Below, in pieces: positions 25,165 through 37,132 of a DNA stretch of 64,000 bases (position 1 is its first letter; each line of letters begins with the position of its first letter). This DNA comes from Macrocybe gigantea (lineage: Eukaryota; Basidiomycota; Agaricomycetes; Agaricales; Callistosporiaceae). Both the position numbers and the translations under genes were made by a program. A model generated the notes under the pieces. It ran no database searches, was not told the origin of the DNA, and was given only the letters and a program-made list of their open reading frames with translations. Where the stretch lies: assembly GCA_011319805.1 (NCBI GenBank), contig SJRY01000300.1:36015-100014 (forward strand). Reading direction: 5' to 3'.

Positions 25165-26790
25165 ATGCTGCGCTTCTGGGCTTTGCTCCCCTTGATTCTA
25201 TCCGTTAGCCAGGTGCAGGCCGCCACTTGGTATATTATCAGCTATGACTTTATCACCTTTCCAATATCTCATTCATCCCGTCAGCAATGCGACGAACCCA
25301 TGCCCCGCTTCTGCTCCATGTTGCAGTAAGTCTTTTATCTAACCCTTTCACCTCATTCCTGTCTTACTCGCTTCCCAGGTGAATTCGGCTTCTGCGGATC
25401 GAATGAAGTGCGCCACCCGAATGCTCGATTTGGGTCAAGCTAAATCCGAACCTGCAGTTCTGTCTTGGAGGGTGCAACCCTCTTGCCTCCAATCGCCTCG
25501 ACTCGTGCAAGCCAAATCCAGTCTGCCAAGATGCCAACGTACGTGTATACGAGTTGCTTATGGACGTGGGAGCTCAGACCGGCACAGTTGACGTTTACAG
25601 ACGACTCTCGAGTCCTGTCCAATGCGACGTTCTTCAATGGAAATGCATCTGAATACGGTATGCTGATGTGCAAAAGAACATTATTTTTACTCAACGACCT
25701 TAGACTGGGTCATTGACAAGGGCAATATCATGAACACTAACTCATCGGGAGGTGAACTCGCCATGTTGCTCACACAATCCAACGGCGGGACGCGTCTGTC
25801 TTCCACACGATACATCCATTATGGCAAGGTCACAGCCAAGCGTGTGTATCTCAGCTTTGCTTTACCATTGACAAAAGTGCTCAACCGCCACGTCAAGTCA
25901 AGACGGGCCGCTGGGGGGTGTCGTGACAGCTTTCATCACGATGAGCAATATCAAGGATGAGATTGATTGGGAGTTCCCTGGTGCGACGACGACTGAAGGC
26001 CAGACCAATTACTTCTGGCAGGGCTTCATCCGTACGTGTTTCTCCTTTTTCTGTGACATCTTAGATTCTTTCTTACTCTGGGACAATGACAGCGACGGGT
26101 TCTAACAACGGACAAACCGCAAAAGGCTTGTCCGATACGTTCAGCAATTATCACGATTATTCGGTGCTGCCATTGTTCCGTGCCGTTCTTCATGGCACTG
26201 ACTGCTTTCTGGCAGGTCGACTGGAAGCCAGATACTCTTACCTTTTCCGTCGACGGCAATATCGTTCGTACTATCAAACGATCTGACACCGTCGATGCAC
26301 AAGGCGTGAGCCGCTACCCCACCACCCCAGCCCGCATCCAACTTTCGTAAGTTCATTGACCCGAGTAGGAGCTTATTCTGATTTGGCACGCTTTGCAGCA
26401 TCTGGCCAGCAGGAATCGACGGGACTGCTCCGGGCACCGTGCAATGGGCTGGAGGTAAATGAATGACATTCTTTGGTGTTCTGCGCGACGAGCTGAACAG
26501 TGTCAACTCCAAGGCATGATCAATTGGAACGATCCCGATTATACCTCGGCTGGCCATTTCTATGCGCTCATCAAGTCGGTGACCATCAAATGTGCTGATC
26601 CTCAGCAACCGGGCCCAGATACCACGTCATACGTCTACGGCGCAAACACCACGTCGCAAACCCCATCCATCTCGTTCACCAACCAGACCACGCTCTTGAA
26701 CTTTTCTTCCTCCCTTCATGGGGCCGCGTTCCAGGCACAGCGCTGACGTTCACGGCGATTGTCCTCTTGTTCATGTCGACTGTCTTGTAA
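25165..26790 (+). CDS. CRH-type GH16 chitin-glucan transglycosylase, cell wall
   Basis: Signal peptide MLRFWALLPLILSVSQVQAA, then a Cys-rich segment assembled over introns (CNATNPCPASAPCCSEFGFC, FCLGGCNPLASNRLDSCK). The GH16 core has FTDDSRVLSNATFF, WVIDKGNIMNTNSSGGELAM and the catalytic ExDxE in DEIDWEFPG, then TNYFWQGF, HDYSV, VDWKPDTLTFSVDGNIVRTI, RIQLSIWPAG and GGMINWNDPDY. The literal frame ends FQAQR at 26746. One base missing at 26711-26716 moves the reading into a hydrophobic C-terminus (TFTAIVLLFMSTVL, stop 26788-26790), which is what a GPI-anchored CRH protein should have. Such enzymes cross-link chitin to beta-1,6/1,3-glucan in the wall. Confidence 0.87.
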
Positions 26791-27015
26791 CGTGTCGTTG
26801 ATGGGATGTCGTGATCATGAGTGTAAAGTACATTTCGCCCTACTTTTGTTTGTCAAATATAGCCGTATTTATGGGATCGTTTCTATTCTATCCTCATTGG
26901 CGATCAGCATAACGAGATCGCGGCATTAGCGTTATTATACATGTCCACGCTGTACAGATAAATCTAATCCAAGGTATAATTTAGTCCAAGGTCAAATGGG
27001 CTATGCAACATAGGG

Positions 27016-30000
27016 TCATTCCAATGCTATCACTCCGTCATCCTCAGCGTCCTGGTCCCAGTGCTCAAACTCATTAAACAGCTGCTTCGTCTCCTCATGA
27101 ATGTCGTGTAGTGCTGACTGTTTTGTCCACAGTCGGTTGGACAAATCTTCCTCCTGGCTGTGGGGGACAGGAAGAAGGTTCGAATAACCCATGTGGCTCT
27201 GTACCGTCCTGATGCGCTGGTACGTCACGCGCGCGAGATCTAAAGACTGGATTTTAGTATTTGTTGTCGACTTCATGCCCCTCTGAGCGTCCAGCGAAGG
27301 TCGTCCGAACGCGGTGTCAATCGGGACCGGACCAAGGTGAACAATCTTGGTGCCGTGGTTATGTTGCGGACTTTCCAGGCTATTATAGCCTGCCTGCCGA
27401 CCGTCGAGCCCATGCGATGTAGAGAAGTGCGGGGAGGAAAGGCTTGGGCCGAGTCGTGGTGACGAGCTGGGGGAAGGCATGCCAGTCATCCTCTTCCTGG
27501 GCTTCGAAAACATTACGCTGGATAATCGATGTGAGACAGAGTTCCTTGGACTGCGAGGATTAATATTGCTTGCAAATCCTGATCGACTTCGACGACCTTC
27601 TCCTGCATAAATAGGCGAAGTTGCAACACGAGAGGATTCCTGTGGGTGCAAAGAAGTTCCAAAATGGACCAGAGAAGATAATCAACAATCCGCGGATTGC
27701 CAACAGCAACGGATCGTGACATCATGGTGTTGAATGTAGGCAGGGTGGGTAACTGGTCGAACTGTCCGCTCGTTCGCGGTGAAGGGGTTGGAGAAGGCAG
27801 AGGAGAAATCGCGTATGGTTGAGTGGCAAAGTAAGCATTGCCATCCGCAAGCAAAGCCTTCACGGACATGGCGATTCGCGGCCAGACGGCAGGAAACCGA
27901 GAGGAAATATCTTCGTGACCGCATATTATCACGATTTTCAAAAGCTGGAAGCCCATGATTGCGATCTTGAGATGCGACCTTTTTGAACGCTTTTTGTTCT
28001 GGGAACCTGACCGTGAAAAAGCACGCTTCGACTGTGTACCGCTCTGGCAACATGTCATAGAAAATGACAACAGTCGGACCCACGTATTGGAAAGGACTTT
28101 GCGGTGCCAACTTTCCACTTGATACCCTTCCGAAATCAAGGCCGCTTCCGACTTTAGAGACATGACGAGAGGCATCACGATACAACCGAGGAAATCGCTT
28201 GAGGGCGGCCGCTTTTCCAATAACGATACAACGTCACCGCGGCGCAGAAATATCGCATTCCTGATCAGGGCTAACAGGCTGGAGCTATAGGACGGCACAG
28301 ACAACAAAGAATCGGAAATCACAAGAGCCTCTGCGCATATTTTGTGGACGACATCGCAGAACTGGGCTTCATTCGCATAAACTGGATTGGAAGCAAGAGA
28401 GGCGATGGTCTTAAAGGGTCCTGAGAAATCGAGCACCGAAGAATGCGTGTTCATGAGAGACACAAACTCACGGAGCATACCGACGACTTTCTTCAGTGTC
28501 GGTGGGCTCTCGCGTATGATCGACTTGGCGATAAGATCATCAAAGAAAGACGAGACAGCAGCAACAACTTCAGGTGGTGAGTCTTTCAAGCTGAGCCTTG
28601 CCATGTCTATAGCGCTACGCAGAGTTGAATGTGATATTTCCCCACCGGCGCTGACGAATGCGATAATCAAGCCAAGGTAATCCAATCGCATAGATGAGAT
28701 GTCGCTGGGTAAGTGGCCTTTTTCTGGAAGTTGTGCATCCAGTAGTGCTCCTGCGGGTAAACCTGAACCCTCGTGAAGTGACTGTAAGAATGGATCCGGA
28801 GTTCGAGGTTTTGCGGAAGCACGAAGAAGTACCATGCCAAGTGCATCGATGCCATCTGTTAAGGTATTGCGTGCTGTTGATGAGGCATGGTAGACATATG
28901 GTGCGAGGTGACGTAACAATTTTAGGAATTGTTCGGCTCGGAGGATGGAGGGATCGTGAGCGATGACAGTCAGGAAGAGTCGCACAACGTCGTCAATCCC
29001 AAGTCGACTCGATTCATATTGTTCGGGCAGGTCAATAGTGACTTGGTTTGTGCCGGAGGATTCATTCCGTCTCAACAGCGATAGAAACGCCTGAGGCTTT
29101 TCCTCAGCTGTGCTTACAATAAGGGCCTCGCGTTCTTGAAGCTTGTTTGCATCGTGGATTCCACCAGGGTCAGGCGTGGAAGGAAGGATTCCTCGCCTCA
29201 GTGCAGAGAATAAGTTATAGACACTTTTTGCGAACCAGGCAGAATCCACATTCGGCATCGTGATCAGATGAGCGATGATGTCCAAAGTTTGGAAAGCAAA
29301 CACTTCCTTATGAAGTGCGTAAAAACGGTTGACCGCGTACTCGATTGCTAGCCTGATGCCCGTGTGAGCCTCATATTCAGCGTAGACCTTCATCACGGCA
29401 GGCATGAATAGGGTGTAACCGCCGCCGGCAGTGAACAAACGGCGAAACCTGGTGCTCGCAACCATCAGGGCTGTAGAAACATGAGCACCGTTTCGACAAT
29501 GACATCCGATGTCTTACCAATCATTACTTGACTGACGATTCCAATGTCGTCCCCATGGTGCAGCAAGATTCGATTCAAGCCATCGACAAGAATGGCCAGT
29601 TCGTTCCTATCGTTCAAGTGACGTGACATCGAACGGAATATCTGAGCGACAAGTAACAAATAACTGCGCGATAGCATCAAGGATAAGATGCTGACCCCGT
29701 CGCTCGGAGTCGCCGATCCTGCTTTTGATGGAATAAAATCGGTTAATTCCAGATTGGCATGCTCAGTGTAGGAAGCAGTTGGGAGAACCAAGGGCACCAT
29801 GTTCTTCCGGATGAGTTGCACCTCCTGAGGATTTTTTTGAAGCATTGAAATCAATAGCATGTTTTGAGAAATGCGAATAATAGTCATAGATATCAATTGC
29901 GCGGGTATATCATGAAAGGGATACTTCTTGTAATCGAGGTTTCGCGGAAACATGGGTCCTGTCGGCGCCGAAGACGGAAACCAAAGCGATCCAGATGGTA

Positions 30001-33000
30001 TCAAGAAAGCTTCCACTTTGGCTCGCCTAATCTCGCGCATAGAGATACCGCTAACCTGACGACCAAGCCTCGCAAGTACGGGAGTAATGTGCGCGAAATC
30101 CTGGAGAGCGTCGTCTTCCGTCGCATGCCGAGCGGAGTGTTTTAGAAAACCAGTTAGGTGATTGAATAAAAAGTGAGTCACGGAAAATGGGAGTGCTGTT
30201 TGCACATGAAGAAATGAGTTAATAGTCAATGCAGCCAGTTCCACGTCCTTGGCGTCGCCGTATAGAAGGTCGAGGGTAGGTCTCACCAAAAGTGCTGGAT
30301 CGTTACGCATCAAATCGAGTATGATAGAACGAGCAACGTGCGCAACAGTGGAATTCACATCTAGCGTCAGGGATGCTATGCGTGGGAAGACCAAAGACAG
30401 TGACGGGACGAAAATGGCTCTTCGTTTAGCATTGTGGGCCGGACCACCACTACTAGAATTACGCCGAAGGAGGCCAGCGTCAACCGTGGGTGAAGACGGC
30501 GAAGCGGATAAAGGAGGGTCGAGCTGAGGGACGTTGCTTGCGTGGTCCTGTCTATTTAACTGATAGGCCGGAAGCAAAGACATAGGTGTTCTAGCTCTTT
30601 CTTGATCGGGATTCAGGTTATTGCTCTCTTCATCCCAGCCGATTTCAGCCAATCGTTTTCTGAGTTCCAGTGGAAGATTACTGCTGGTCATGTCGCTTGA
30701 TTCGTCCTCAAGGACATAATCAGCAGACCCAATGTCAGTCGCGACGAAGGGAAGGGGGCCACGGGTCAGTTTAAATGGTCGTCTGCCTCGATCCGTAATG
30801 ATAGGCTGAGCAAGAATCTGGAAACGCCAATTAGACAAAGTGCCAAATTTCTGGAGAGCCTCAATCTTCGTTTCGATGTCGGAACTGATTTCATTAGAGG
30901 ACTGTTGAAATATAAAAAGGTAGCATACCTCTGAAGATCAACCTCCATTACAGCCAATAAGTCTCTCGGAGTTTTCTCAGCACACTGCATGACCAGAAAG
31001 CAAGCCTATGTGCAAACAAATATCTCTTTCCATAATTGGCGCTCTTTATGACGCTAGGACTTACCGAAGTGGTTAGGGACGAATAATTCCCTGGTGTGAT
31101 ATGGTTCCAAGCATAAACGCCAAGCCGGCGATAATCATCCGACGTCAGCAAAGCCGATATAGTAACCAATAGTTTCATGGCCTTTGCCACGAATCCCTTT
31201 CCTAGCGAATCAGCTAGCTTCAATCTGTGACCCAGCATCGTTTGGAGAATCGAACCAGATTCGGCGGAAGGCTCAGCTGAAGGCTGGGATCTGGTCATCG
31301 CCAATAACATCGTACTTCGACGCTATGCCGTCGTGAACATTTTCGTCTGTAGTTCTGTAAGATCCAGAATTTACCTGACCAGAGGGCCGAGCCCCGTCCT
31401 GTGCTGCCGCGTACAGTCCTCGAATCTGGGATACTGAGCTCTGCTCTAGCGCGTCGAAGTCTTCTTGACTTATTTCGTCTTCTTCGTGGTAGCTCACGAA
31501 CCACGACATGACTTGCGAAATCCAAGGAGTCCTAGAAAATCAATTGCATGAAAAAGTTTCCGACCAAGGTAATACTTACTGTTTGAACGACCTCGAAAGA
31601 AGCCTTATTTCCCTGAACAAGGTACAGAAGAGTACCTTTTGTAACTGTGGCGTGCTCGAGCTTTGTTCCTATGGCAGGAAGGGGTATCAGCTCACGAAAA
31701 GAAAGGGTACGGTCGACTCACTCTTGTCCCGAGCAGAATGCCTAGCCTGGTTTCAAGAGCCGAACAAAACTTGATGACACCCTCAAGGAAGCCGTCGTCC
31801 TTCTAAAGGGGTATTAGTGTTGAAGGTAATGGAGCAGAAAGTCGTTGTACCTGTGGTTGCTCCTTCACACGACGCACCTCCTGTATGAAGTTGATCAACT
31901 CTAGCAACAGAACACACTGTCCCAACCTTAAATTTGACTTCGGGAGGCCTGTTGCGGCCTTCTGGCTAGGGATCTCGCTCATCAGGGCGACAGACATCAT
32001 CTCAGCATCGTGAATCCAAAACGTTGGCAGGAACTTGGAAATCATGATGAGGGTACACAAGTGATTCACAATGACGAACTCTTTGGAAGAAGCAGCACAA
32101 GAAAAAAGGACTTTGTAGAATATCTGGGGATGCCGCCGGGAGAAGATGCTGAACAACTCTGTCAGAGGAGGACAGGGATACGCGGGAGGATCGTCCACTA
32201 ATTTCTAGGGAGCATATTTCAGGCTGAGCCGAAGTAATCGAATGGACACGCGTACCTCGTGTATCGCAGGCAGAACGACGATGACGCATGCTTTCTGGAC
32301 GTCATCTGGAAGCCTGGAGATGTGCCGCAGTTGCTTGGCTAGATCAACCCATTTCGTTTTGGGAACCTTTCTGCCTGGTCAGGGACACGACGCTAGAAAA
32401 CGAGAATGGGTCGTACGATGTCACTCAAGGCTGCATCCAGGCCGTCCTTCCAAAACGATTTCTCGCGACACCAGCTAGTGATAAGGGAAGCACTCCATTC
32501 CACAGTTTCCTTGGTCTGGCTCAAACAGAGAAGAAGTACGACGACGCGCGCAACACTCTTCGCGACATCTGGGACCGTGTCATTGACGAATGCGACTGCG
32601 GGAATGAGCTTTTCTGCAATGAAGCTGACGGCAACTGGTTCCCTCTGCATCTGAGATTGGTCGCTTGGCATGGGAATAAGGACGGTCAATGCGCCTGATA
32701 AATTCTTGACGATCCGTGAAAAAACAGCGTTCAGCAGTGGTGTAGAAAGCGATGGTATGAACCAAAAATCCTACGAAATTTCAACGGCATTGTTGGTTGG
32801 GTATGTAAGTAAGCGTACCTCGAGTGCATGTTGTAAGAGCCACAAACGGGATACCGTATCACTCTGTTCGCAACAGCTTGAAAAGCCTTCCAAGAATATT
32901 GCCTGTCTGACGAGCGCCGGCTCGTCGCCATTAGACAGGGTGGATGTATAATGCTCTTGCACAGAATTGCGGTCCAGATCACCGCAGCATCCAGAACGGA

Positions 33001-34276
33001 CGTTATGAGTGATATCTTTCGTCAAAAGAAAGTCTTCGTTATCAACCGTGCCGCCTGAGGGCAAAGGCTGATGCCGTAAAGTGGACAGAAGGGTAATCAA
33101 ACCATAGACAATGCCGCTGAAGGAGTCAGGTGTGGTGGCTTGATAGTTCGTTTCATGGGGAATGAGCAAGCCCCATAACAGACTAAGGACCCTAGTTCTT
33201 AGATTAGGCAATAGAGTAGTGGCCGCGACACAGCACCACAATACTCGCTCGACGGCTGTTGTCTGCAGAAGGCAAGATGAATGTACATTTCTGGAGAAGT
33301 ATTTCGGTACTGACTTCGTCTGACGGCCGCCATGCTCGCGTGATCCACTCAAAAGCTTCAATCGCGAGCCATCGTTCGTCATCCAGTGGGACGGCTTTCT
33401 CAGTAGACAAAAAAGGTGTCAGAAGTGTCGACAGAACCTGTGACTCATGAGGAAGAAAAGTAAATTGCCGTGTCCCGTCCGATGATCCTGTCGCATATTG
33501 TAGAATAGTCTGGTGAAGAGGTCTCAATGACGTCGCGGGGCGATTAGCAGCTGCTAGTGACTGTCTGGATTGAGGCCTAGGAAGCTCATGCTTCTTCTGT
33601 AAAGAATTGTCGTTATTCAAGGAATTAAGCGTATGCAGAGAGGTGGTCGACATGAACGGCAAATGAATGGAAGAACCGATTGTCATCGGTTCTCTCTCTG
33701 GCTGCTTTCCTTTGTTGTGAGTATCCGTAAGTCGCGTCGCCCAGCATAGCCTCTGGATCTCGTTGGCAAACCGACGTGCATCGTCCGCGGCAACTTCACG
33801 GGCCTGATCCACAACATGACGTAGACCGAGCCTGCCAAACCTGAATGATCTTGGAGTGGGCGCCCTTGGAAGAGGAAAGGTTTGCGTAAGTGCAGGAGAT
33901 GGTTGAGGAGATTGGACAGGAGGGGAAGCGGGGCGTATAGATGCCGGAAGGACGTGTTGTCGCAGTTGTTCCCAACGAACGCGTGGAGAAGTCAGCAAGC
34001 TGTCTGGTGTACCAGATCTGCTGGAAGTCAATGGGGCAGGCTTTGTGTTTTTGGCCTGTGCTCCCAGCCAGGACTCGCTGCCCTGAAGACGTGCTGCCCA
34101 TCGTGTGGAGGTGACCCCACTAATGGTTTGTCCGTCCAATTGAGAGGTCCGCGGACCTTATCCTCGTCGTCGGGCAAAATTGATGGAGTTCGGCGTTCTA
34201 CTAAGGCATCAATAGATGGTAGAGGGCGAACATGCTTTCTCCTAGTATCGTCACTGCGCACATTTCGAGATGCCAT
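27016..34276 (-). CDS. UNC80-like giant protein (putative cation-channel accessory)
   Basis: A single long gene of roughly 2,200 residues with about ten introns. N-terminus MASRNVRSDDTRRKHVRPLP, then TISGVTSTRWAARLQGS and VRWEQLRQHVLPA. Long alpha-helical, HEAT-like stretches follow, including FMPAVMKVYAEYEAHTGIRL and FYALHKEVFAFQTLDIIAHL, with a basic Ser-rich C-terminal tail (VMFSKPRKRMTG, DLARVTYQRIRTVQ). Several apparent frame jumps are introns: a 52-base one ending GGCATAG near 31327, a 47-base one at about 29467-29513, a 55-base one near 33260. Two others look like single-base gaps: about 34138-34141 and 27570-27574. Assignment to UNC80 rests on remembered resemblance to fungal UNC80 C-terminal-domain proteins, not on a search. 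In animals UNC80 supports the NALCN channel; the fungal partner would be Cch1. Confidence 0.5.
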
Positions 34277-34937
34277 GAAGGGGACGAACGACAATTGGCT
34301 AGGTTATGTAAGCAGTTTCTGTTTGGCTACTCCCCCGGCCAAGATCAACGACGTTGCGACCGGGTTTAGTAGTTACTTACTTATTTGGCCGAAATTCAAT
34401 TGGCACTTACGATCTGCCAACATGACTCCGGTGATCACCATCACGACATGCAAGTTGCACGAGCCTTCCGAGACTGACGAAAACCTGATAATGCTGGCAC
34501 TCGTTCTCGACGTCGCTCAATCAATCCTCGCCTTCTGGACGTCTTCTGTGACTGCATTCATTGTCTTGTGCGATTTGATGATTTAGGGGAATATGCCTAT
34601 CCTAGCGCTTAGAATCTTTGACCCTGATGTCTTATGGGCCAAGCCGCCAAGGCTCAAGCAGATCACTCGCTATTCGCTTTCCCGCCAAGCCAACGACGAC
34701 AATCCTGTTATCTCTTGCGGGGACGATTCTGGGAGACATGGAAACAGTTTGTCTCACCTGGTATAAAATCTACTTGCCTTATCATCTCATGATTCGTTTT
34801 CACCTCGTCTCGCCTCTTCATTTTCTCTTTCAAGCTACTGTGTGGCTCTGTTTTTCTTTTTTTTCTCATTCTTTCATTCTTCCCAACTACTTCGCTTCCC
34901 ACTGGTAGTCTGACCAGCTCTGTCATTCATTTTCGTC
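34277..34937. other. divergent promoter region
   Basis: Upstream DNA of the UNC80-like (-) and carbonic anhydrase (+) genes. A pyrimidine-rich tract of C and T at about 34840-34905 directly precedes the carbonic anhydrase start, a common fungal core-promoter feature. No gene recognised. Confidence 0.5.
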
Positions 34938-36224
34938 ATGCGCCCAGCCTCTTGCTCTTCGTTCTCTCGGCGTTGTCCGCAGTCTTGGCTCACCCCTTTC
35001 ATTTTGGAGAAGAAGAGTCGACGTACCTTCTGAGACGCATTCAAGAGGCACACAAGCGCACTGAACATGCTTCAGAATTCGAGCTCCTCTCTGAAGGAAA
35101 CCAGAGATTCCGCCAGAACACAGACCCCAACCTCTTGAAACAGTTGACTGCCGATGGACAAAGTAAATCGTCCCTTCATCCCCGCATCCTGTCTTTCTCA
35201 TGTCGAAACACGTGTAGAGCCTCCCTTTATGTTCATTGGCTGTTCTGACAGTAGAGTCAGTGAAGGAACGGTCTTCAATGCAAAGCCTGGCACTCTCTTC
35301 ACAGAACGCAACATCGCGAACCAGTTCCAGACCACGGATACCAACACGTAAGCGTTGCATGGGTGTCTTTCATATGAAAATTTCTTTATCGACCAATTAA
35401 AGCTACGCGGTGCTGTCTTATGCAGTCTCAGAGCTTGGTGTGAAGCATATCATAGTCATGGGCCATTATGGATGCGGTGGTGTTGCAGCAGCAATTGCAA
35501 CCCCACCGACTGGCGAGGTCGGTGCCGCAGATGGTGCCGTCCAAAATTGGATCACCCTATCCGAGAGATCTACCGCAGTTCTTCGAGGTAGGCTTGGCGT
35601 CGTTCTGTTCGGTTATGACCCTGCTTAGCCAAGCGTCATCGCCCACAGGCCCGAGATTGTGGCTTTGCGTGAAAAGAACAAGGGTCTGGCTGAAGTGAAG
35701 GAACCTGAACCGCGAGACCGTAAAAAACTAAATTTGACTCTCATTAATCGTTGATGCTAACCTTGAGGACATATCCAGCTGGATTCGCGCTCTCGTGGAA
35801 GAAAACATCAAGACGAACGTCCAACGCATCGCTACCAGCAGCGTCATCGCCAGCGTACGCGAATGCTTCTTTCATTCTTCCGTTTTCCTTACTCACAAAT
35901 CTTGCACAGCATTACGCTTTGCTCTCAACGAGCAACAGCAACGAAGGCAATTCGACAGCCAAGCGCTCAGACCACCTCAACGAGCCCGCGGCTGACGTCT
36001 TCATCCACGGCTGGGTGTACGACATCGAGAACGGCCAGATCCAGGACCTCGGCATTTCAGTTGGGCCGCCCGGCAAGCCCATCCCGCCCTCCCCGTTCCC
36101 CGTCGTCCAAGGTGCGAACTCCAAGCCCTCCGTCAACGTCGCCACCTCGTCCGAATCCATTCGAGCACGGTGTGAAGGCATGTGCAAGTCCCGGCGCTTT
36201 TTCCCTTCGCGCCTCTCGGCGTAA
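34938..36224 (+). CDS. beta-carbonic anhydrase with N-terminal secretion signal
   Basis: The core has the beta-CA zinc site: [20 protein letters not shown] (Cys, Asp-Ser-Arg), the region RNIANQFQ, and [15 protein letters not shown] (His and Cys ligands). Later blocks are [31 protein letters not shown] and [18 protein letters not shown]. The start shows a hydrophobic leader ([20 protein letters not shown]), so the protein probably enters the secretory path. Three single-base gaps are needed: 34943-34945 (joins the ATG to the leader), 35555-35557 (gives [19 protein letters not shown] and fits the splice phase) and 35785-35787 (gives DPGFRALVEEN). The enzyme interconverts CO2 and bicarbonate. 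Confidence 0.83.
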
Positions 36225-37132
36225 GGCGTACTTACACACTCAACTGTTGAGCGCTGGACTTTGGATGCTTCTAATCGGGACGTTTTCCTTCCTCGCATTT
36301 CTGTGTTCTACACTACGAGTACCGTGGTGTGGTCATTTACTTTACGCTCTTTAAACCTTCTTGAGTTACTTTCATTTAATCTCATCAACTGGAAGAAAGC
36401 CTATCGCCGGATAATTCAAATCCCAGTGTGCGCTAATTCATAGCAAAGATGCCTGTTTCGCTCCAGAAGGCCAGAGAACGACCCACAATGGCCGACGTCG
36501 TCGGATCTGTAGGACCAAACATCGCGATTCAATCGAACTACAGCATGCGCATGTTTCCAGCGGAAAATGCCGCTCCACGATGCCGCGCTAGCTTCGGCGA
36601 CATCCCCGACGACATAAGCAAGTGAAGGAAAAGGAAGCCAGAAGCCAATTATATTCTCGCTACCCAAAATATGCTATGCATAAAGACAGCACATGTAAAA
36701 CGTAGTTGCGAGATAGGAAGCTTGTTTTTGAATCGATATATGCTTCGGTTGCTGGTATTATACATACATGTACGAAAGACTCTTGAGTATACAGTTTTGC
36801 AATTGGGTTGTACGAAGGTTGTAATAAGTGAAGATCTAGCATGCATTGTGCGCTAACTTCTCAAACGGCGAAGGCTAAAGCGACAACTGCAGCGAAGTTG
36901 GAGTTAAAGAGGATAAATCGACGCCTTCTGAGGGAAATTCGGCAGGCCTCGTAGAAATGAAACAAACTCGATTGTGATTCTTTGGCAGAGATGCAGAAGT
37001 GTTACGAGGGGGTATTTGACAATAATGAAGGCCGAAAAGTGGAGCTTGTTTTTTTTGAAGCTCACTTCGTTGTGTTAACTTTTATCAAGGAGCGAATGCC
37101 AGTTGGAGTCCGAAGGTGTTCTGTTCTAAAGT
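36225..37132. other. intergenic region between convergent genes
   Basis: 3' flanks of the carbonic anhydrase (+) and the first 7TM gene (-). Short open frames only; no gene recognised. Confidence 0.6.

Noticed and set aside
29465..29515. Apparent frame break in the UNC80-like gene
   Set aside because: Explained by a 47-base GT-AG intron (ATTG|GTAAGACATC to TTTCTACAG) with matching phase.
31270..31385. Apparent frame break in the UNC80-like gene
   Set aside because: Explained by a 52-base intron (GGTCAG|GTAAATTC to GGCATAG) in matching phase 0.
33259..33330. Apparent frame break in the UNC80-like gene
   Set aside because: Explained by a 55-base intron (GACGAA|GTCAGTACC to TTCTGCAG).
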